From Isoetes taiwanensis (lineage: Eukaryota > Streptophyta > Lycopodiopsida > Isoetales > Isoetaceae), in the NCBI GenBank assembly GCA_021234155.1, contig JAJEKV010000001.1, forward strand, positions 18,557,382-18,621,381: a stretch of 64,000 nt of DNA. Reading direction: 5' to 3'. A program made the translations under genes and the position numbers. Of the stretch, positions 11,516 through 23,600 are shown one piece after another. The notes below the pieces were generated by a model. It saw only the letters and a program-made list of their open reading frames with translations, was not told the origin of the DNA and ran no database searches. Each line of letters begins with the position of its first letter. The stretch's first letter is position 1.

Positions 11516-11968
11516 CTTGTCATCTAGCCAGTGTGCTTGTCAGAAAAGCATTGTGTGCCACTGTCATATTGAACCACATGTATGATTCAATGTCACAGAT
11601 GTGGACATTAAAACATTCAAAACTAAAGCCTATTTTCAAACTTAGTTAAATCTGCTAAATGATGGCTCCTGACAAAAGGCCTTTTCACACCACAGCTCTG
11701 CACCTGTCCAACTCCCGTATTCATAAGCAACTAACAGTGAGCAATGATGCATGCAGTTTTAAGCAATTTCTCTTTTTCATGCAACTTTCCCCACGGTGCA
11801 AGCATATCCACCATGGAGATATAGTGATCCTCTGTTAACACGATGCTATATTCTTTCATTAGATTAAAATACTGCTGGCCTTTTTCTACCAGGCCAGCCT
11901 AGACATGTGAATGTCACAAAATCAGGTTTCAATTTCTATAATTCAAGGTAAAAGATCTTTCACAGATA

Positions 11969-12150
11969 CCTTGTCAAATGCTACGTGGCTACCAAACAAA
12001 GCATCGATGTCCTTGTGTGTATGGCCAGGCATCATAAAACGTAATTCAATCTCTTCAAACACACCGAGATATACAAGGTACGAAAGATATGAGAACACAT
12101 ACCTATTCTTGTTTTGTCCAGATGCATTGTCTAGTTGCAAGATCAGTGTT
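11969..12150 (-). pseudogene. Transposase-like fragment with a GHTHKDID motif
   Basis: The minus strand encodes LQLDNASGQNKNRYVF, a hydrophobic stretch, then VFEEIELRFMMPGHTHKDID and ALFGSHVAFDK, ending at a donor-like GTATCT. The combination of a QLDN...NKNRYVF block and a (P/V)GHTH.DID..F block is the hallmark of a large transposon-derived family found in plants and invertebrates (I believe Pfam DUF7869, an RNase-H-fold domain). Only this one exon is visible; nothing upstream (to 12,370) is clearly coding. It is distinct from gene C of the large transposon. Confidence 0.6.
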
Positions 12151-12370
12151 TCAAAGGAGCCGCTTCATTGAGGGTCCCTCATGTCTAGGCAAGTCAGCTA
12201 GATGCTCTTATTGGATAGTGACAACTTGGATGCAAGCGTCGTGGTGGCACGCAAGGCCCTTGCCCAATCTTGGATTGATGGATCAGATAATGCATGATGG
12301 CCTCCTGCAAACTCATGAAGCAGTTCCAACCTTTTCAAAATACTATTCAAAACATCACGTGGAAGTTTGA

Positions 12371-13426
12371 CTCGTCGAACTATAGATCCAATCCAAAATT
12401 CCCGTAGGACCCCCTTCCATGGCCGTCAATGAACACAAGACCCCCAAAAATTAACTCGTATTCATAATTATGATAGAAACCAGTATAAGAGTGGTTTTTA
12501 CTACATGCAATTCACAATGTCAAGGAAAACTATATGGCTTTCATAATCACTACTAGTATGACCATAGTTCTTATATTAATTTTGTATCTAACAGTAGTTT
12601 CTTAAAGTTATTACTAGTTTAGGAGGTGGTTCTTAAGTGTACATTGTTAATATTACAATTTAAGATGATTTTACATATTAGTTTATCATTATCATATATA
12701 ATTCTTAACCTAGTTTTAATCCTTCCTAGTTTTTGGAGAACCATGTTTGATTTTGCAAGTGTGCTATGGTTTTTGGCACTTGCTTATTTACTATGCTTAT
12801 TAGCAGCATATTACGTTGGTTTGAGTAGTTGTTTATTTAATATGCTTGTTTCAATCCTTAATGTCACTACCGACTTTGAGCATAGTTATTTATGTTAACT
12901 AGTAATTCTGACTATTATATCTGATTTTGCCCTACTTTTAGAGCGTGATCCTTAATTGTAATTATAAACTTGCATTATGTACATTGACTTTTACTAGTTG
13001 CATGGTGTCTATGCTTTGTTTTTTGTTTTCTAACATTATATGTAGCATAGCTTTATATTGGGGCAAGTGTATGTTTGTATTGATCTTTTCAATGTATCCT
13101 CTGTGATATACTAGTTAGTACACGTATTGAGAGCATGCACATATTTTATCCGAATGGTGAAGAGTTATAGCATCAGCATCAAGCAACTTCCTTGAGCAAC
13201 TAATATGTAGCATAATAACAGGGGGTTTTCTTTGTGTTTTTGTACGCTTTTCACAAAGGTTTTCCTAAGATTTTATGGCGTATTCGAATGGATGTACTAA
13301 TGCGTACATCTAGAGTGCACCATTTCTTAGTCGTTGATTTAGTTTTTTTTTTCAATGGTCCAACATCCAAGGGCTCACAACAAAAGCCCTCTTTTTATTT
13401 TACCTCCTAGATAGCATTTTAGGGTT
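12371..13426. other. AT-rich DNA, no gene recognised
   Basis: This is low-complexity AT-rich sequence. A + strand stretch at 12,626-12,898 is open but consists of hydrophobic residues dictated by T-richness and has no recognisable domain, so I do not call it a gene. Confidence 0.5.
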
Positions 13427-13432
13427 TTGAGA

Positions 13433-14121
13433 ATGGCAGAGAGCGGGAGGGCTCTATGGATTTGCTATGTTCATAGTGTTGTGGGAGACAGATTGCAAGG
13501 GCGTTTCACAGGCTTTGAGGGAAATTTTACCTCTGAAGCCGGAGCAGGGTATTTTTTTTTTTTTTTTGAAGGACGTCAAGCTTTATTCACCAAAACCAGA
13601 GCAACATAAATGCAAGGCAGGATTATAACCCCAGTGGACAAACCGATCCAACTGAGCACAACCACCTGCCTATGCAAAAGAATGAATCTGAAGGTAAGTA
13701 TGCCAGATCAGTACTTTCTTCTCTTGATCAAGAGAAGAACAATTGTAAGCCATAACAATTTTATCTTGCGCCCACTGAAGAACAACCTCATCTGCAGTAT
13801 CTATGCCCTTAAAGATAAACAACCTCCTTCTCTTCCAGATTGACCATAAAAGCCAGCCACATGCGAGATGAAAAGCTCGTTTCCGTTGTTTGGGCCAAGC
13901 ATCAGGATAGATAGCAAGCAAAATTTGCTGGCTAGATCGAGACGTGCCAAAAAGGGTCAACAACCAAGACCATGCCTGCCGAAGCCGGAGCAGGGTATGT
14001 GCAGCACGGCATGTTCTTTATAGCAAAAGATTGCTATGGCTATAACCTTGCAGTTGAGAAGACTCTGGAGCAAGTCAGTGTGCAGCTAGTTGATAACAAG
14101 AAAGAAAGGCTTGTTAACTAA
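13433..14121 (+). pseudogene. Small ORF (80 codons) split by a LINE fragment
   Basis: An ATG at 13,433 opens MAESGRALWICYVHSVVGDR and the frame reaches the target duplication at 13,535. It resumes in the same frame at the second copy, 13,981, and continues YVQHGMFFIAKDCYGYN to a TAA at 14,119-14,121. Without the insertion the ORF would be 80 codons. The in-frame continuation and balanced composition argue that this was a real exon. The product is not recognised, and introns cannot be excluded. Confidence 0.5.
13552..13980 (-). mobile_element. 5'-truncated LINE with poly(A) and 17-bp target duplication
   Basis: The insert begins on the + strand with 16 T (13,552-13,567), the complement of a poly(A) tail. 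It is bounded by perfect direct repeats gaagccggagcagggta at 13,535-13,551 and 13,981-13,997. The minus strand encodes a tail resembling plant L1-type ORF2 ends (WLLWSIWKRRRLFIF, then a D...V..W pattern). The combination of poly(A), long target duplication and 5' truncation is textbook target-primed reverse transcription. Confidence 0.9.
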
Positions 14122-14219
14122 GATGTACTGTCTTAAACATTTCGTGTCTTGTTATGGATTGGTGAGCTGTGCCCCTTTCTTTTTGTTTCGAAGTTGAGTG
14201 TTGGCATTCAATTTTACAG

Positions 14220-15163
14220 ATTAGGATGGCTGTTTTTAGCCAACATCATGTTGACGGATTGGATCTTTCTACCACACCACTCTTGTACATGATGCGCTGC
14301 TTTCCAGTAAGTTCTACTTTTCAAACTCTATGCATGCAGAAAAGCAGAAAAGCAGGGTAGCATTTGCGAAAATCACATTCCATAAGCCACACATCCTTCT
14401 ACTCGACGAACCCTCGTACCATCTTGTAAGCATTCGCATAGCTCTTGTTCTCCTTCATTTTGTTGCTTTAGAAATTGCCAATTGTCAAGTCATTATTAGT
14501 TATCAATGGGTCATGTGTAACTGTTGGGCTTCCGCAGCACTACTGTTGCCGTCCTAGTTATTAAAGTTAAGGTTCCAGTTATCCAGGCCTTATATTAGCT
14601 GCAGAATGCAGATTGCCTTTCTGGTCCTAAAAGGCTACCAATTGAATGCTATATTTAATATGTCTAGACTTGCAGCTGCAGACATCTCTTGTAGGCTATC
14701 TCTGGAACAAGCAGTGATAAGTTAATCCTTATTGAAAGCATAATATATGCATGGACTAAAGGCATTATTGACTGTTACACAGTTTCTCTGCAACTGTTTG
14801 TGATCCACAACTTGTTTACTTATATCAATGTTTGAGAGAACAGCAGTTTGCTTGTACATGTTTTCTTTGTTTTGAGATTTAAAGAAGTGAAAAATACTTA
14901 GGATTTGGATGCTGTTGAGGCGCTCATCCAAGGTCTTACTTTTTTCCATGGCGGTGTATTAATGGTGAGTGCTTTATTTACTGCACGAGGCAACAATTAT
15001 GAGTTAAAATTTAAATTCGCGTCCTTTACTCCTACAGGTCAGCCATGATGAGCATTTAATATCTGGTTCAGTTGACGAGTTATGGGCCGTTACTGATGGC
15101 AAAGTGACCCCATTCCATGGGACTTTTCAAGATTATAAGAAAACCCTTGCAGTTGGAGTATGA
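14220..15163 (+). pseudogene. ABCF/GCN20-type ABC protein, C-terminal fragment lacking the signature motif
   Basis: Four exons with GT-AG borders: 14,220-14,306 (IRMAVFSQHHVDGLDL ... LLYMMRCFP), 14,340-14,425 (KSRVAFAKITF, HILLLDEPS, the Walker B), 14,902-14,964 (DLDAVEALIQGL ... GGVLM) and 15,038-15,163 (VSHDEHLISG ... FQDYKKTL). These match the second ATPase domain of the soluble ABCF proteins, which act in translation control. About 30 residues that should join exons one and two, including LSGGQ, are absent: the residues before KSR are AEKQ, not SGGQ. NHLD is changed to YHL at the exon end. The protein lacks the ABC signature, and no upstream ABCF exons are visible. It is a decayed fragment. 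Confidence 0.85.
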
Positions 15164-17399
15164 CAGGCAGTTTAAAGCTTCTGCCAGCTTCAGATTTCAA
15201 GTAAGATTTTGGAAGCGGTGTTGGCTATATGGTGTAAGTTATATACTAACTAACAAAACCCTATTGCTGGGATCCATTCATTCCCTCAGAATAAGATAAA
15301 AGGCAATCCATCGACGGGCTACGAAAGCAGTTTGCCGTAAGCAACCTGCTGGTCAAATTAACAGTGCCATATAGAACCTGGAAAGAGGGTTGATCAGTTT
15401 CAAACTGCAACTTAGCACTGGTCAATATAGGTGGCAATGAATTTAGCCAATGGCTTGATTGATCGGCAATTTGGCATCACAGAAATAGAATGTCTCATGT
15501 GTAAGACCTCGAGACACATGGTAAAGATCTTCACACAGCATGGCTCTTATGCAGGACAAGTTCTTTCTAGTTGCCAATACATGTGTCTTTATTTGGCATT
15601 AAGCTCCCCAATGTTTGATATCACTAGTAGTGTCTTTATTTGGCATTAAGCTCCCCAATGTTTGATATCACTATTAGTCGGAAAGTCTTCCTGGTTGCTT
15701 GCCGAGCTACTGTTTCATCGGGTTGGCTACATATTCACCATCAAGGATATAAGCTACACCACTGTTGGGGTTGAGCATGTTGGGCTAGATATTTGATCTC
15801 ATAGGCTGCATATCTCTTCGGTAGATATAAATCTTTCTTTCCTTCCCTACCTAGTCTCATAATTCTCTTTTTATTTTGTATTAAAAGACAAGAGACTAGC
15901 TTGTGCCTTTTCTACCATTATAAATGGTTGCCTAACCCAAAGCTATATGCATATATGGATGTATGCAACTTGGAGAAAAAACGACGAGGATTTAACTGTT
16001 TGTTCATTATTAATAAATTCTATTATTACATGTTACCTCATGCATTAATATTGGTATTGGTATAATATTATATGTCTAATTCTATGCAATGTTTTCGTTT
16101 CCATAATTTGAGCACCTCTAGTTTGTTAGATTTGTCAGGCTCTGATATGCCATCTATCATTAGAGTATTAGGTAATGTCTATATCTACACCCCCGAAGGG
16201 GCCAAAATTTTTTTTAGTTAACACAAACCATTCACACACAACAAACATTATTAATACAAACCATTGCATTTGACACATTTAAATTAAAATCCCTCTTAAA
16301 CCCCCTTTGGTTTGGGTGCATATTCACACGGGGGGTTACGTAGGGCAGCGAGAGCCTCAAAAAATTTACAATACATGTATAAAATTAACACCATTAAGTA
16401 CATTCTCTCAAACCTTATAGTATTTTGCAAACCTTAATATACAGTATACAAAAACTTGTACATGCATACCCCACAAACGAGGATCGCCATGTACGGTCCA
16501 GATCTTGGAATAAAGGGCAAATATGCCCATCCGACAGCTCTCGTTGCATGGATACTTCAAATAAGTAGCTTCAAGTAGGCAAAAACTTAGAACAACATGC
16601 TTCACTTATATTAAATAAGCGAGACTTTACTGCAGCAATGGAGAACACAAAAACAAGCTTGATTTCAAAGCAGGATCCTAATTGCATCTGTAAACCCAAT
16701 TTATTTCCCCAAGAATGGATTCGGCTTCTTTTCAACTGATGGATGCAATCTTGTTCTTATTTATCGATTTTTCTTATAAAATCACTAGGTCAAAACATTC
16801 GTTCATCCAAAACATCATTAGGTCAAAAATTCATCCCATGCATTCACCAACCTTCAAGTCTAGAACTTGGCATCATGACTGTATATAATTTGTTATGTTT
16901 TAAACCAATAAAAAACACAAGAATTTTATGAGCCTATACATTTTGACATTCATGATATCATCAATGTGCAAACCCATAGCTTCGAGCAAAGGTTTCATGA
17001 TCGATTTCCCCATCATTCTAAGCTATGAATTTTTTTTTTTCATGAAGCAAATAGACACAAGTATTATAACCCTCAATAATTCAAAATCCAATAGTTTGAA
17101 AAAATGAATATTGGATCATTGACAGCTAGAGCTTTTCCTTTTATTCGGGATCAGTGGCCATCTGACCCATGGGCAGTTACTGTATAGCCATGTACTCTCT
17201 AGTTTCGCTCTAGTTTAGGTTCTATTTTTCTGTTTGTTCTCATTTGTGATTTGTTGTGGGGGGCAGCCTCTGAGCTTTGCGAGGGCTCATGCCCTCTTTC
17301 TCTGTTCTGGTCCCATAACCCGATTGTGTTTCTGTGGACGTTAAAAGACTTATCTTATCTTTAAACTCTTATCTTATCTTTAACATTTTGTAAACCACG
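15164..17399. other. No gene recognised; one short tandem duplication
   Basis: AT-rich sequence with no supported coding region. At 15,583-15,677 a segment of about 48 bp (TGTCTTTATTTGGCATTAAG and what follows) is repeated in tandem almost perfectly. Homopolymer runs occur near 16,205 and 17,031. Confidence 0.5.
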
Positions 17400-19300
17400 T
17401 TCAACCATTGCAACTCGTTTTTTCTAAAACTGGAGGAACACGAACTGGAGGAACACGCCATGTCCCCGACGTGCCCCTATGTCGGAAGGCAAAAATTTGG
17501 GGGTTGGCATCCGTGCAATGGATGTCCATTTTTATTTTATTTTTGAGACGTTTCTTGGGACATGAGCTACCATTTGGACGGTCAGCGGTTTTAGTGCCCC
17601 AATACTTAAACCCTACTACATCTATAGAGTTTAGGTTTTGGCAACCTTCCCTACATCTGGAGTGGTTAAGAGCTTGCATGCAGGGTTTCCTCGAGGGTCT
17701 AAAGAGAGACCCCAAGAGAGAGAACAAAAAAACGCTCCCCGTACATCAGTTCCAAAAGTTGCTCCACTGTGTAGCCAAGGGGGATTCACTGTAAGTGCCA
17801 TACAATGTGCCTGAGTGACTTGTAGGGGGGTTTTTTTGACCCATTTCCATACGTATACGTAAGAGGTAGGGGGGTTTTTTGCCACTACTTGGGGTAAACT
17901 TTGTACGGAAGGGGTCGAATTTGCCTTTCAAGAAATCGTATACGGGGGTGTTTTTGATCACCCTATGCACGCACATGGCATACGCCCCTTACTATAAGTG
18001 AACCCCCCGGGTGTGTAGCACACAGGACGTCGTGCCCTGGCCATGCCAGAAAGGCACATAATGACATTGCGACTCTGCGGTTTCATCCAGAAGGCCAGAA
18101 TTACCCTATGACACATGTTTGAAGAGCAGATGATTGATGAAATGCCCGTATGTTTAGACTAGCGCACTAATCGAGGTGCATTGAGCGAAAGGTCGGCTAG
18201 TTGCACATAGCAAGTCGTGTTTGGCTCTGTTGGTTATAATAGTTGGTCCCTAGAGTAAGTTTGATGTTTTAAACTCATGCACGAAGTCAAAACCACATTC
18301 CGAGCTCAGTAGAGTGGCCGAACTGGAGGGACACGCCATGTTCCCGATGTGCCCCTAGTTCGGAAAGGGAAAAATTTAGGGGTTGGCACATCTGATGTTC
18401 ATTTTTTTTTGGGAGATGTTTCATGGGACATGAGCTACCATTTGGACAATGGGATTAGCAGATGGAGCTTTTTTGGTGCCCCGATACTTAAACCCTACTA
18501 TATCTGTAGGGTTTAGATTTTGGCAATCTTCCCTGCCTCTGGAGTGGTTAAGAGCTTGCGTGCAGGGTTTCCTCGAGGGTCTGAAACGAGACCCCAAGAG
18601 AGAGAACAAAAAAACACTCCCCAGGCATCGGTTCCAAAGTTTCTCCATTGCGATGGCTCGTAACAAGCTGGACAACATGCCACCAGCCATGCCAGAAAGG
18701 CACGGAACGACATTTCGACTTTGCGATTGTATCTAGAAGGCCAGAATTACCCTATGACACATGTTGAAGAGCAGATGATCAATGAAACATCCCTATTGCC
18801 AAGTACATGCTACATTTAGACGAGGAGTGCACTAGGCAAGGAGTGCATTGAGCGAAAGGTCGGCTAGTTGCACATAGCAAGTTGGGTTTGGCTCTGTTGG
18901 TCATAATAGTTGGTCCCTAGAGTAAATTTGATGCTTTAGACTCATGCGCGAAGTCAAATCCATATTTCGAGCTCGGTAGGCCTCAAGGCTCTGTTCCTTG
19001 CCATGCATTTGCGTCTCAAACGTTCCCTTCTCTGACTGTGAGTTTCATTTGCAGGTGTCTTGTAAGATGGGAATGCTATTGCAATCGCAAGGGCATCGGG
19101 GAGGGGAAAATTTGGGGGGTTGTCACATTTGTGCGATGGATGTTCATTTTTTTCTCGAAGATGTCTCATGGGACATGAGCAGTTTTGGTGTCCCGATACT
19201 TCAACCCTACTACATCTGTAGGGTTTAGGTTTTGGCAACCTTCCTTGCCACTGGAGTGGTTAAGAGCTTGCATGTAGGGTTTTTACTTGCATTTTTACTT
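17400..19300. repeat. Low-copy repeat array, three degenerate units
   Basis: A unit containing GAACTGGAGG...CACGCCATGT, then a GGGACATGAGC block, then TAAACCCTACTA..TCT and TTTTGGCAA recurs at about 17,440, 18,320 and 19,080 (the last truncated). The unit ends, AAAGGTCGGCTAGTTGCACA and GTTGGTCCCTAGAGTAA, are found at about 18,190 and 18,855. Spacing is about 670-880 bp; the first unit is longer because it carries a MITE. No protein is encoded in a consistent frame. Confidence 0.7.
17776..18011. mobile_element. hAT-like MITE, 236 bp, with 8-bp target duplication
   Basis: Terminal inverted repeats read CAAGGGGGATTCACT on the left and, complemented, CCCGGGGGGTTCACT on the right. The flanks are identical 8-bp repeats TGTGTAGC (17,768-17,775 and 18,012-18,019). 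The CA(A)GGGG start and 8-bp duplication are typical of hAT elements. The second unit of the surrounding repeat (near 18,645) lacks the insert and has CTCCATTGCGATGGC at the equivalent site, acting as a diverged empty site. Confidence 0.75.
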
Positions 19301-19936
19301 GCCACATTTGGTATTCATAGATAAAATAGATAGTTAACTATTATATTCTTCCCCCTCCTATGTAGTTACAAAATACTGGATAAACTTATTTGAGTGATTC
19401 CTTCTTTTGCTAACTGTACTATTCTTCCTCGAACTTTGTAGTCATTAAACATGGTGTGTATTTATATGCATGACCACTTCTTTTACATTTCAATATTTAA
19501 ATGCTTTGCTGACCTCTCATAACAGGTGGTTGCCACCACACGTAGTTCACGAGACATGTCCACATGTTTGCAGCACTCGTGGTTGTTGTCACATTATGTA
19601 TTCATAGATTACATAGGTAGTTAACTATCCTACTCCTTCATTCCCAATGCTACGAACTGTGTCCTGCTTTTAGAACTTTAAGTGTTGACAAAGTTATAAA
19701 TCAAAACGTATGCTTAGACGGCTTTCGTATGTTATCAAGTATCAGCATTCGTATAAAGTACCTATTTCAAAAAATCCACACATTTCAATCCAAAAACCTT
19801 AATCATGACAAATGAACCGCAAATGAACCCTCTCCAAATTGAAGCATTAACTTCAAGAACATGAACCTTATGCCTTCATTCCCAATGTTGAATTCATATA
19901 GTTGTGTCTTGCTTGCGTAATGATTTTGTATACAAG
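19301..19936. other. No gene recognised
   Basis: AT-rich sequence between the repeat array and the transposon flank. No supported ORF, RNA gene or terminal repeat was seen. Confidence 0.5.
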
Positions 19937-20213
19937 AATGTCCTTTTAGGGGACATTCTGGCGTGTGGCGGAGGCATGGTTGACACGCCAGAATGTATAG
20001 GGGAATAGAATGAGGGGAGCTTTTTCCGTTTGGAAGGGGAGCCCCACGACCGGCGTTAGCCGGGAGCGGGTCCCTTCCAAACCGAAAAAGGCGACCCTCT
20101 TCCATTCTCCGACAACATGGAAGTTAGGTCGGAGCTTGGCTATGGCGTCTTCTCAAGACTTCGTTTTTTTATCAGAGCTCGGTTACAGCTCGATTTTGCA
20201 CTTTCTGCCTCCT
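19937..20213. repeat. Flanking repeat with two hairpins, left of the large transposon
   Basis: ATGTCCTTTTAGGGGACATT (from about 19,943) followed by CTGGCGTG is repeated in inverted orientation at 40,665-40,691 and in direct orientation at 44,622-44,650. Within this copy, ACATTCTGGCGTG and CACGCCAGAATGT form a 13-bp hairpin. A second inverted repeat pairs 20,020-20,038 with 20,072-20,090 (19-bp arms, one mismatch). The ACATGGAAGTTAGGTC near 20,116 also recurs at about 44,695. It appears to be a remnant of an older repeat family into which the transposon landed. Confidence 0.6.
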
Positions 20214-20219
20214 TTTTTG

Positions 20220-20239
20220 GGTAAAAGCACGTTAGGGTG
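20220..20239 (+). repeat. Left terminal inverted repeat of the large transposon
   Basis: A 20-bp terminal repeat, identical in inverted orientation to 40,055-40,074 and to the internal or duplicated right ends at 37,309-37,328 and 43,691-43,710. The bases beyond position 20 are not conserved between the two ends. Confidence 0.85.
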
Positions 20240-20612
20240 ATAAAATATTGGGTCATTTTAATACATATACATTTTTAGAAATGTATAATAATTACGGTGA
20301 ATTTTGGTTTTTTTTTTCGACCGAAAATAGGCAATCGAAAATTCCCTCCAATTCTTTCTTCCCCGTTCTTGTTTCTTTGTCCTTTGATCTCTCTGCTTTT
20401 ACCCTGCGATCCGGCACCTCGATCTCTTGCAAGCGACTAAAGCACGCTCTTCCGAAGTCGCTTGGCCATTCTCAACAAATCAAAGGTACAATCGTCTTCT
20501 TCCCTAGTTTTTTTCTTTCTGCTTTTAATTTATTACTTTAGGTTTTTGTTTACATGTGCAAGCTCAGATTGTTGCACCTTTAGAAAGATATTTCTTGTTG
20601 CATTGCAGGTTT

Positions 20613-23600
20613 AGACAATGGCAAAGACACCAAAGAAGAGTGCTGCCCTCGCATCGGTCAAAAATCTCCGGGGCTTCAAAGCAGGGGACACATTTGAAGT
20701 CTGGAAGTCCTGGCTGCAGCAAGGAGAACCGAAATGAGGACACAGTATTTTCTGCAAGGGATCTGGCGAATATGAAATTCAAGGAAAAATTTGCAGAGTA
20801 CAACTCTTTAGTGACAGAAGTTTGGGGATCTAAGGAACCTACAGTACAAGGTACAAGGATGAGCTGGTGAAGTTGGAAGACCAGGCAGAATTTTTTAAGT
20901 GGTATGAGTTTGCATTCGGTAGGAAAGATGTACAGAATCACTATGTTCCCCTGTATTTTGCTAGAGCATTTGCCTTACACTTAAAAGGTGAATCAGTTGA
21001 TTGGGATGATGTTAAAAAAACAGCCACAGCTAAAAGCAAGGTCAAAAGAATCGAGGTTTTGGTGAAGTTGTAATGATCAAGTCCAGCAATGCCAAGGGCC
21101 ACAAGTCCTATGATACTTTCTACAAAAAAGAGGATCTGGACAGTTTGAATGTATTTCTTGAGAGCAGATCCTCTTTGAAGGAAAGCATATGTAAGGAGAT
21201 GCAGAATTTACAGGAGGCGAGAGCTCGCATGTATCTGAGACTTTGAAGCATAGGGAAGGGAAAGGGCAGTATATTATAAGCTAGTCCATGAGGCCGAGAC
21301 TAATTACTTGAATCTGATGTCAGAGTTGCAGGCATTTCAACAGCAGATGGATGGAAGTGACGGTAGTGCTATGAAGTTTGAGCACATAAAATGGAAGGTG
21401 GATGATGCAATTGCGCAGAAGAGCAAGCGGGGGCGGGATCTAGCTGAGCTTAGCAAGGAAGTGGAAGCAAAAGCATCTGAGTTGAGGCAGCTAGATTCTG
21501 AACTCAATTTAAGGTCTTCAAAAAAGAGAGCAATTGAGGAGGGGGACACAAAGATTTTGGAGTTGAGGGAGTTCTTAGATCACTCCTCGGTCCTTAGCTT
21601 GCAGCCTCCTCCTCTTTCTTTGGTTTCAGTTGCAGAGCAGCCAAATGCTGATTTTCAGTCCTGCACAAATTGCGAGCAGTGTTTTGGTTCCTCTGCAGAC
21701 ATCCTTACTGCCTATTATGTATCTCCTATCTTGCTAGCACAAGGAACAACTGCGCGGTACCAGGCTGCACATGGGATGTGAATCTACCTCGTGCATTGGG
21801 GCTGATTGGAAAAGGTAAGCATGCATAATCAATTTCTTTCATGTCTTTCTTTATTAGTTCAGGTGTAAGATTGGTAGATGGATATTAGTTAGAAGTTGTG
21901 CATTGGTTGTGCATTAATTGTTCTGTAGTATATTAATTACATTTGGGTTTTAAAATGTAGGTTGAAGTGAAGATTTGTAGGGTTGGATCGTTTTGCTTTT
22001 CTAGGCTGGTGTAAACATCATGTTAGTACATGCATATTATTAATGTGCATGATGTACGATGTTGCGGATATTATTGAGGAGTTACTTTTATGTACTAAGA
22101 AAATAGGATAAGTAGGTAGCTGCTTTGTGTGTACATTTGTATAACATGTGGTCTTCTACTGGGGGACATTTTGATACATGCTGTACTCTATGATACATTT
22201 TAATGCAATTACAATTTTCCAGTAAGCTTTTCTACACTTGGCTCCAAATACATATATCTAATATATCTAATACTGACTACATGGAATGCATTTATGAATT
22301 CTTTTTTTTCTAGGAAGCTTTCTACATTTGGACGTGGGTACATAAAAGCGTACATAGATTTACTTGTCTGAGATACATGGAGTACATTTGGAATTGGATT
22401 GTACATTGCTTTTTTGGATTGTACATTTCTTTCAGTCATCTAGTTATTATTGGTAATGCTTTCATTCTTGCAGGTGACATGGGTAGTATAAAGAAGCCAG
22501 AGAAAGGTATGTGATATGTGGTTATGGTCTCGTCATATGTATTTCAATTTCACCTCGTATGCAGATGCCGGCAAGAACAGAGTAGATCCTCCTGCAAAGA
22601 CACTTGATTTTTCAAGTTGTGTAGATGATTATTATGGAGGGAAGCATGATAAGTCAACCCCGTCCACATCTAGGTCACCTCTGAACACATTGAACACATT
22701 TGTAGCAGAGCACGAGAGAGGAGGAAAAGGATCATCAAGTAAGTAATTAGTTTTAAATGAATTTGTTGGATTTTATAAGGAAGCAAATTGAGCTCATTCT
22801 TTTAATAACAGATACAGTTGTCACAAGCAAAGCTACAATTGTAGCTTCATATGCACAACAAATTGAGCTCCTGAAGCAAAGGGCTGAATGTGGCAACACA
22901 AGTGTGTGTCCATATTAGTTTAATTTCTACATTTTCTTGATGTTTATGCTGCTGTTGACAATGAGTTATCTTGTAGTACTGGAACCAGCGAGCGAGGAGA
23001 ACAATGAAGCCGTCTCTAACACTCTAAAGAAAAAAGATATTATTGTAGAGGTGTTCGACACTCCAAAGAAAACAGCTGTAGACAAGGTGCAAAAGGTACC
23101 AATTCTAAAGCCAATGCCACATCATCAGACCGAACTTGAAATGCTATTTTCAAGTGGTAAGTCAAAAACTACTTATTGCATTTAGTTATTGCATGTTCAT
23201 ACAGAGGAAACTAGTGGATCTATGGCCTTAGTTGGAACTACAATCGAAAAGATTGAAGAATCATGTAAGACAGGAACATATACAACTGGTACTGAAGAAA
23301 TTTTAGTGGAGAATGTGGCTCTGAGATATGAAGGGTGGTTGTGGTGAAGCAAGAGAAGGAGGAATCGAGGATAGAACGATCTGAGATAGTGGTGTGAACG
23401 AGAAAGAGTCAAGAAAAAGAAAAGATACAAAGGTGTCGCGGCCAGCTAAGAGAACTAGAAGCCAGACATCAGTTGAGCAACTGTAAGTGTAATTGGATTA
23501 GTAAATATGTATTTTATGACTGTAAGTGTAATTGGATTAGTAAATATGTATTTGATGCTTGGTTTGCAGTGAGATGGTTCCATTCTATCCGTTCCAAGCT

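Noticed and set aside
12626-12898. Hydrophobic ORF as a membrane protein gene
   Set aside because: It is T-rich low-complexity DNA; the hydrophobicity follows from base composition and there is no supporting context.
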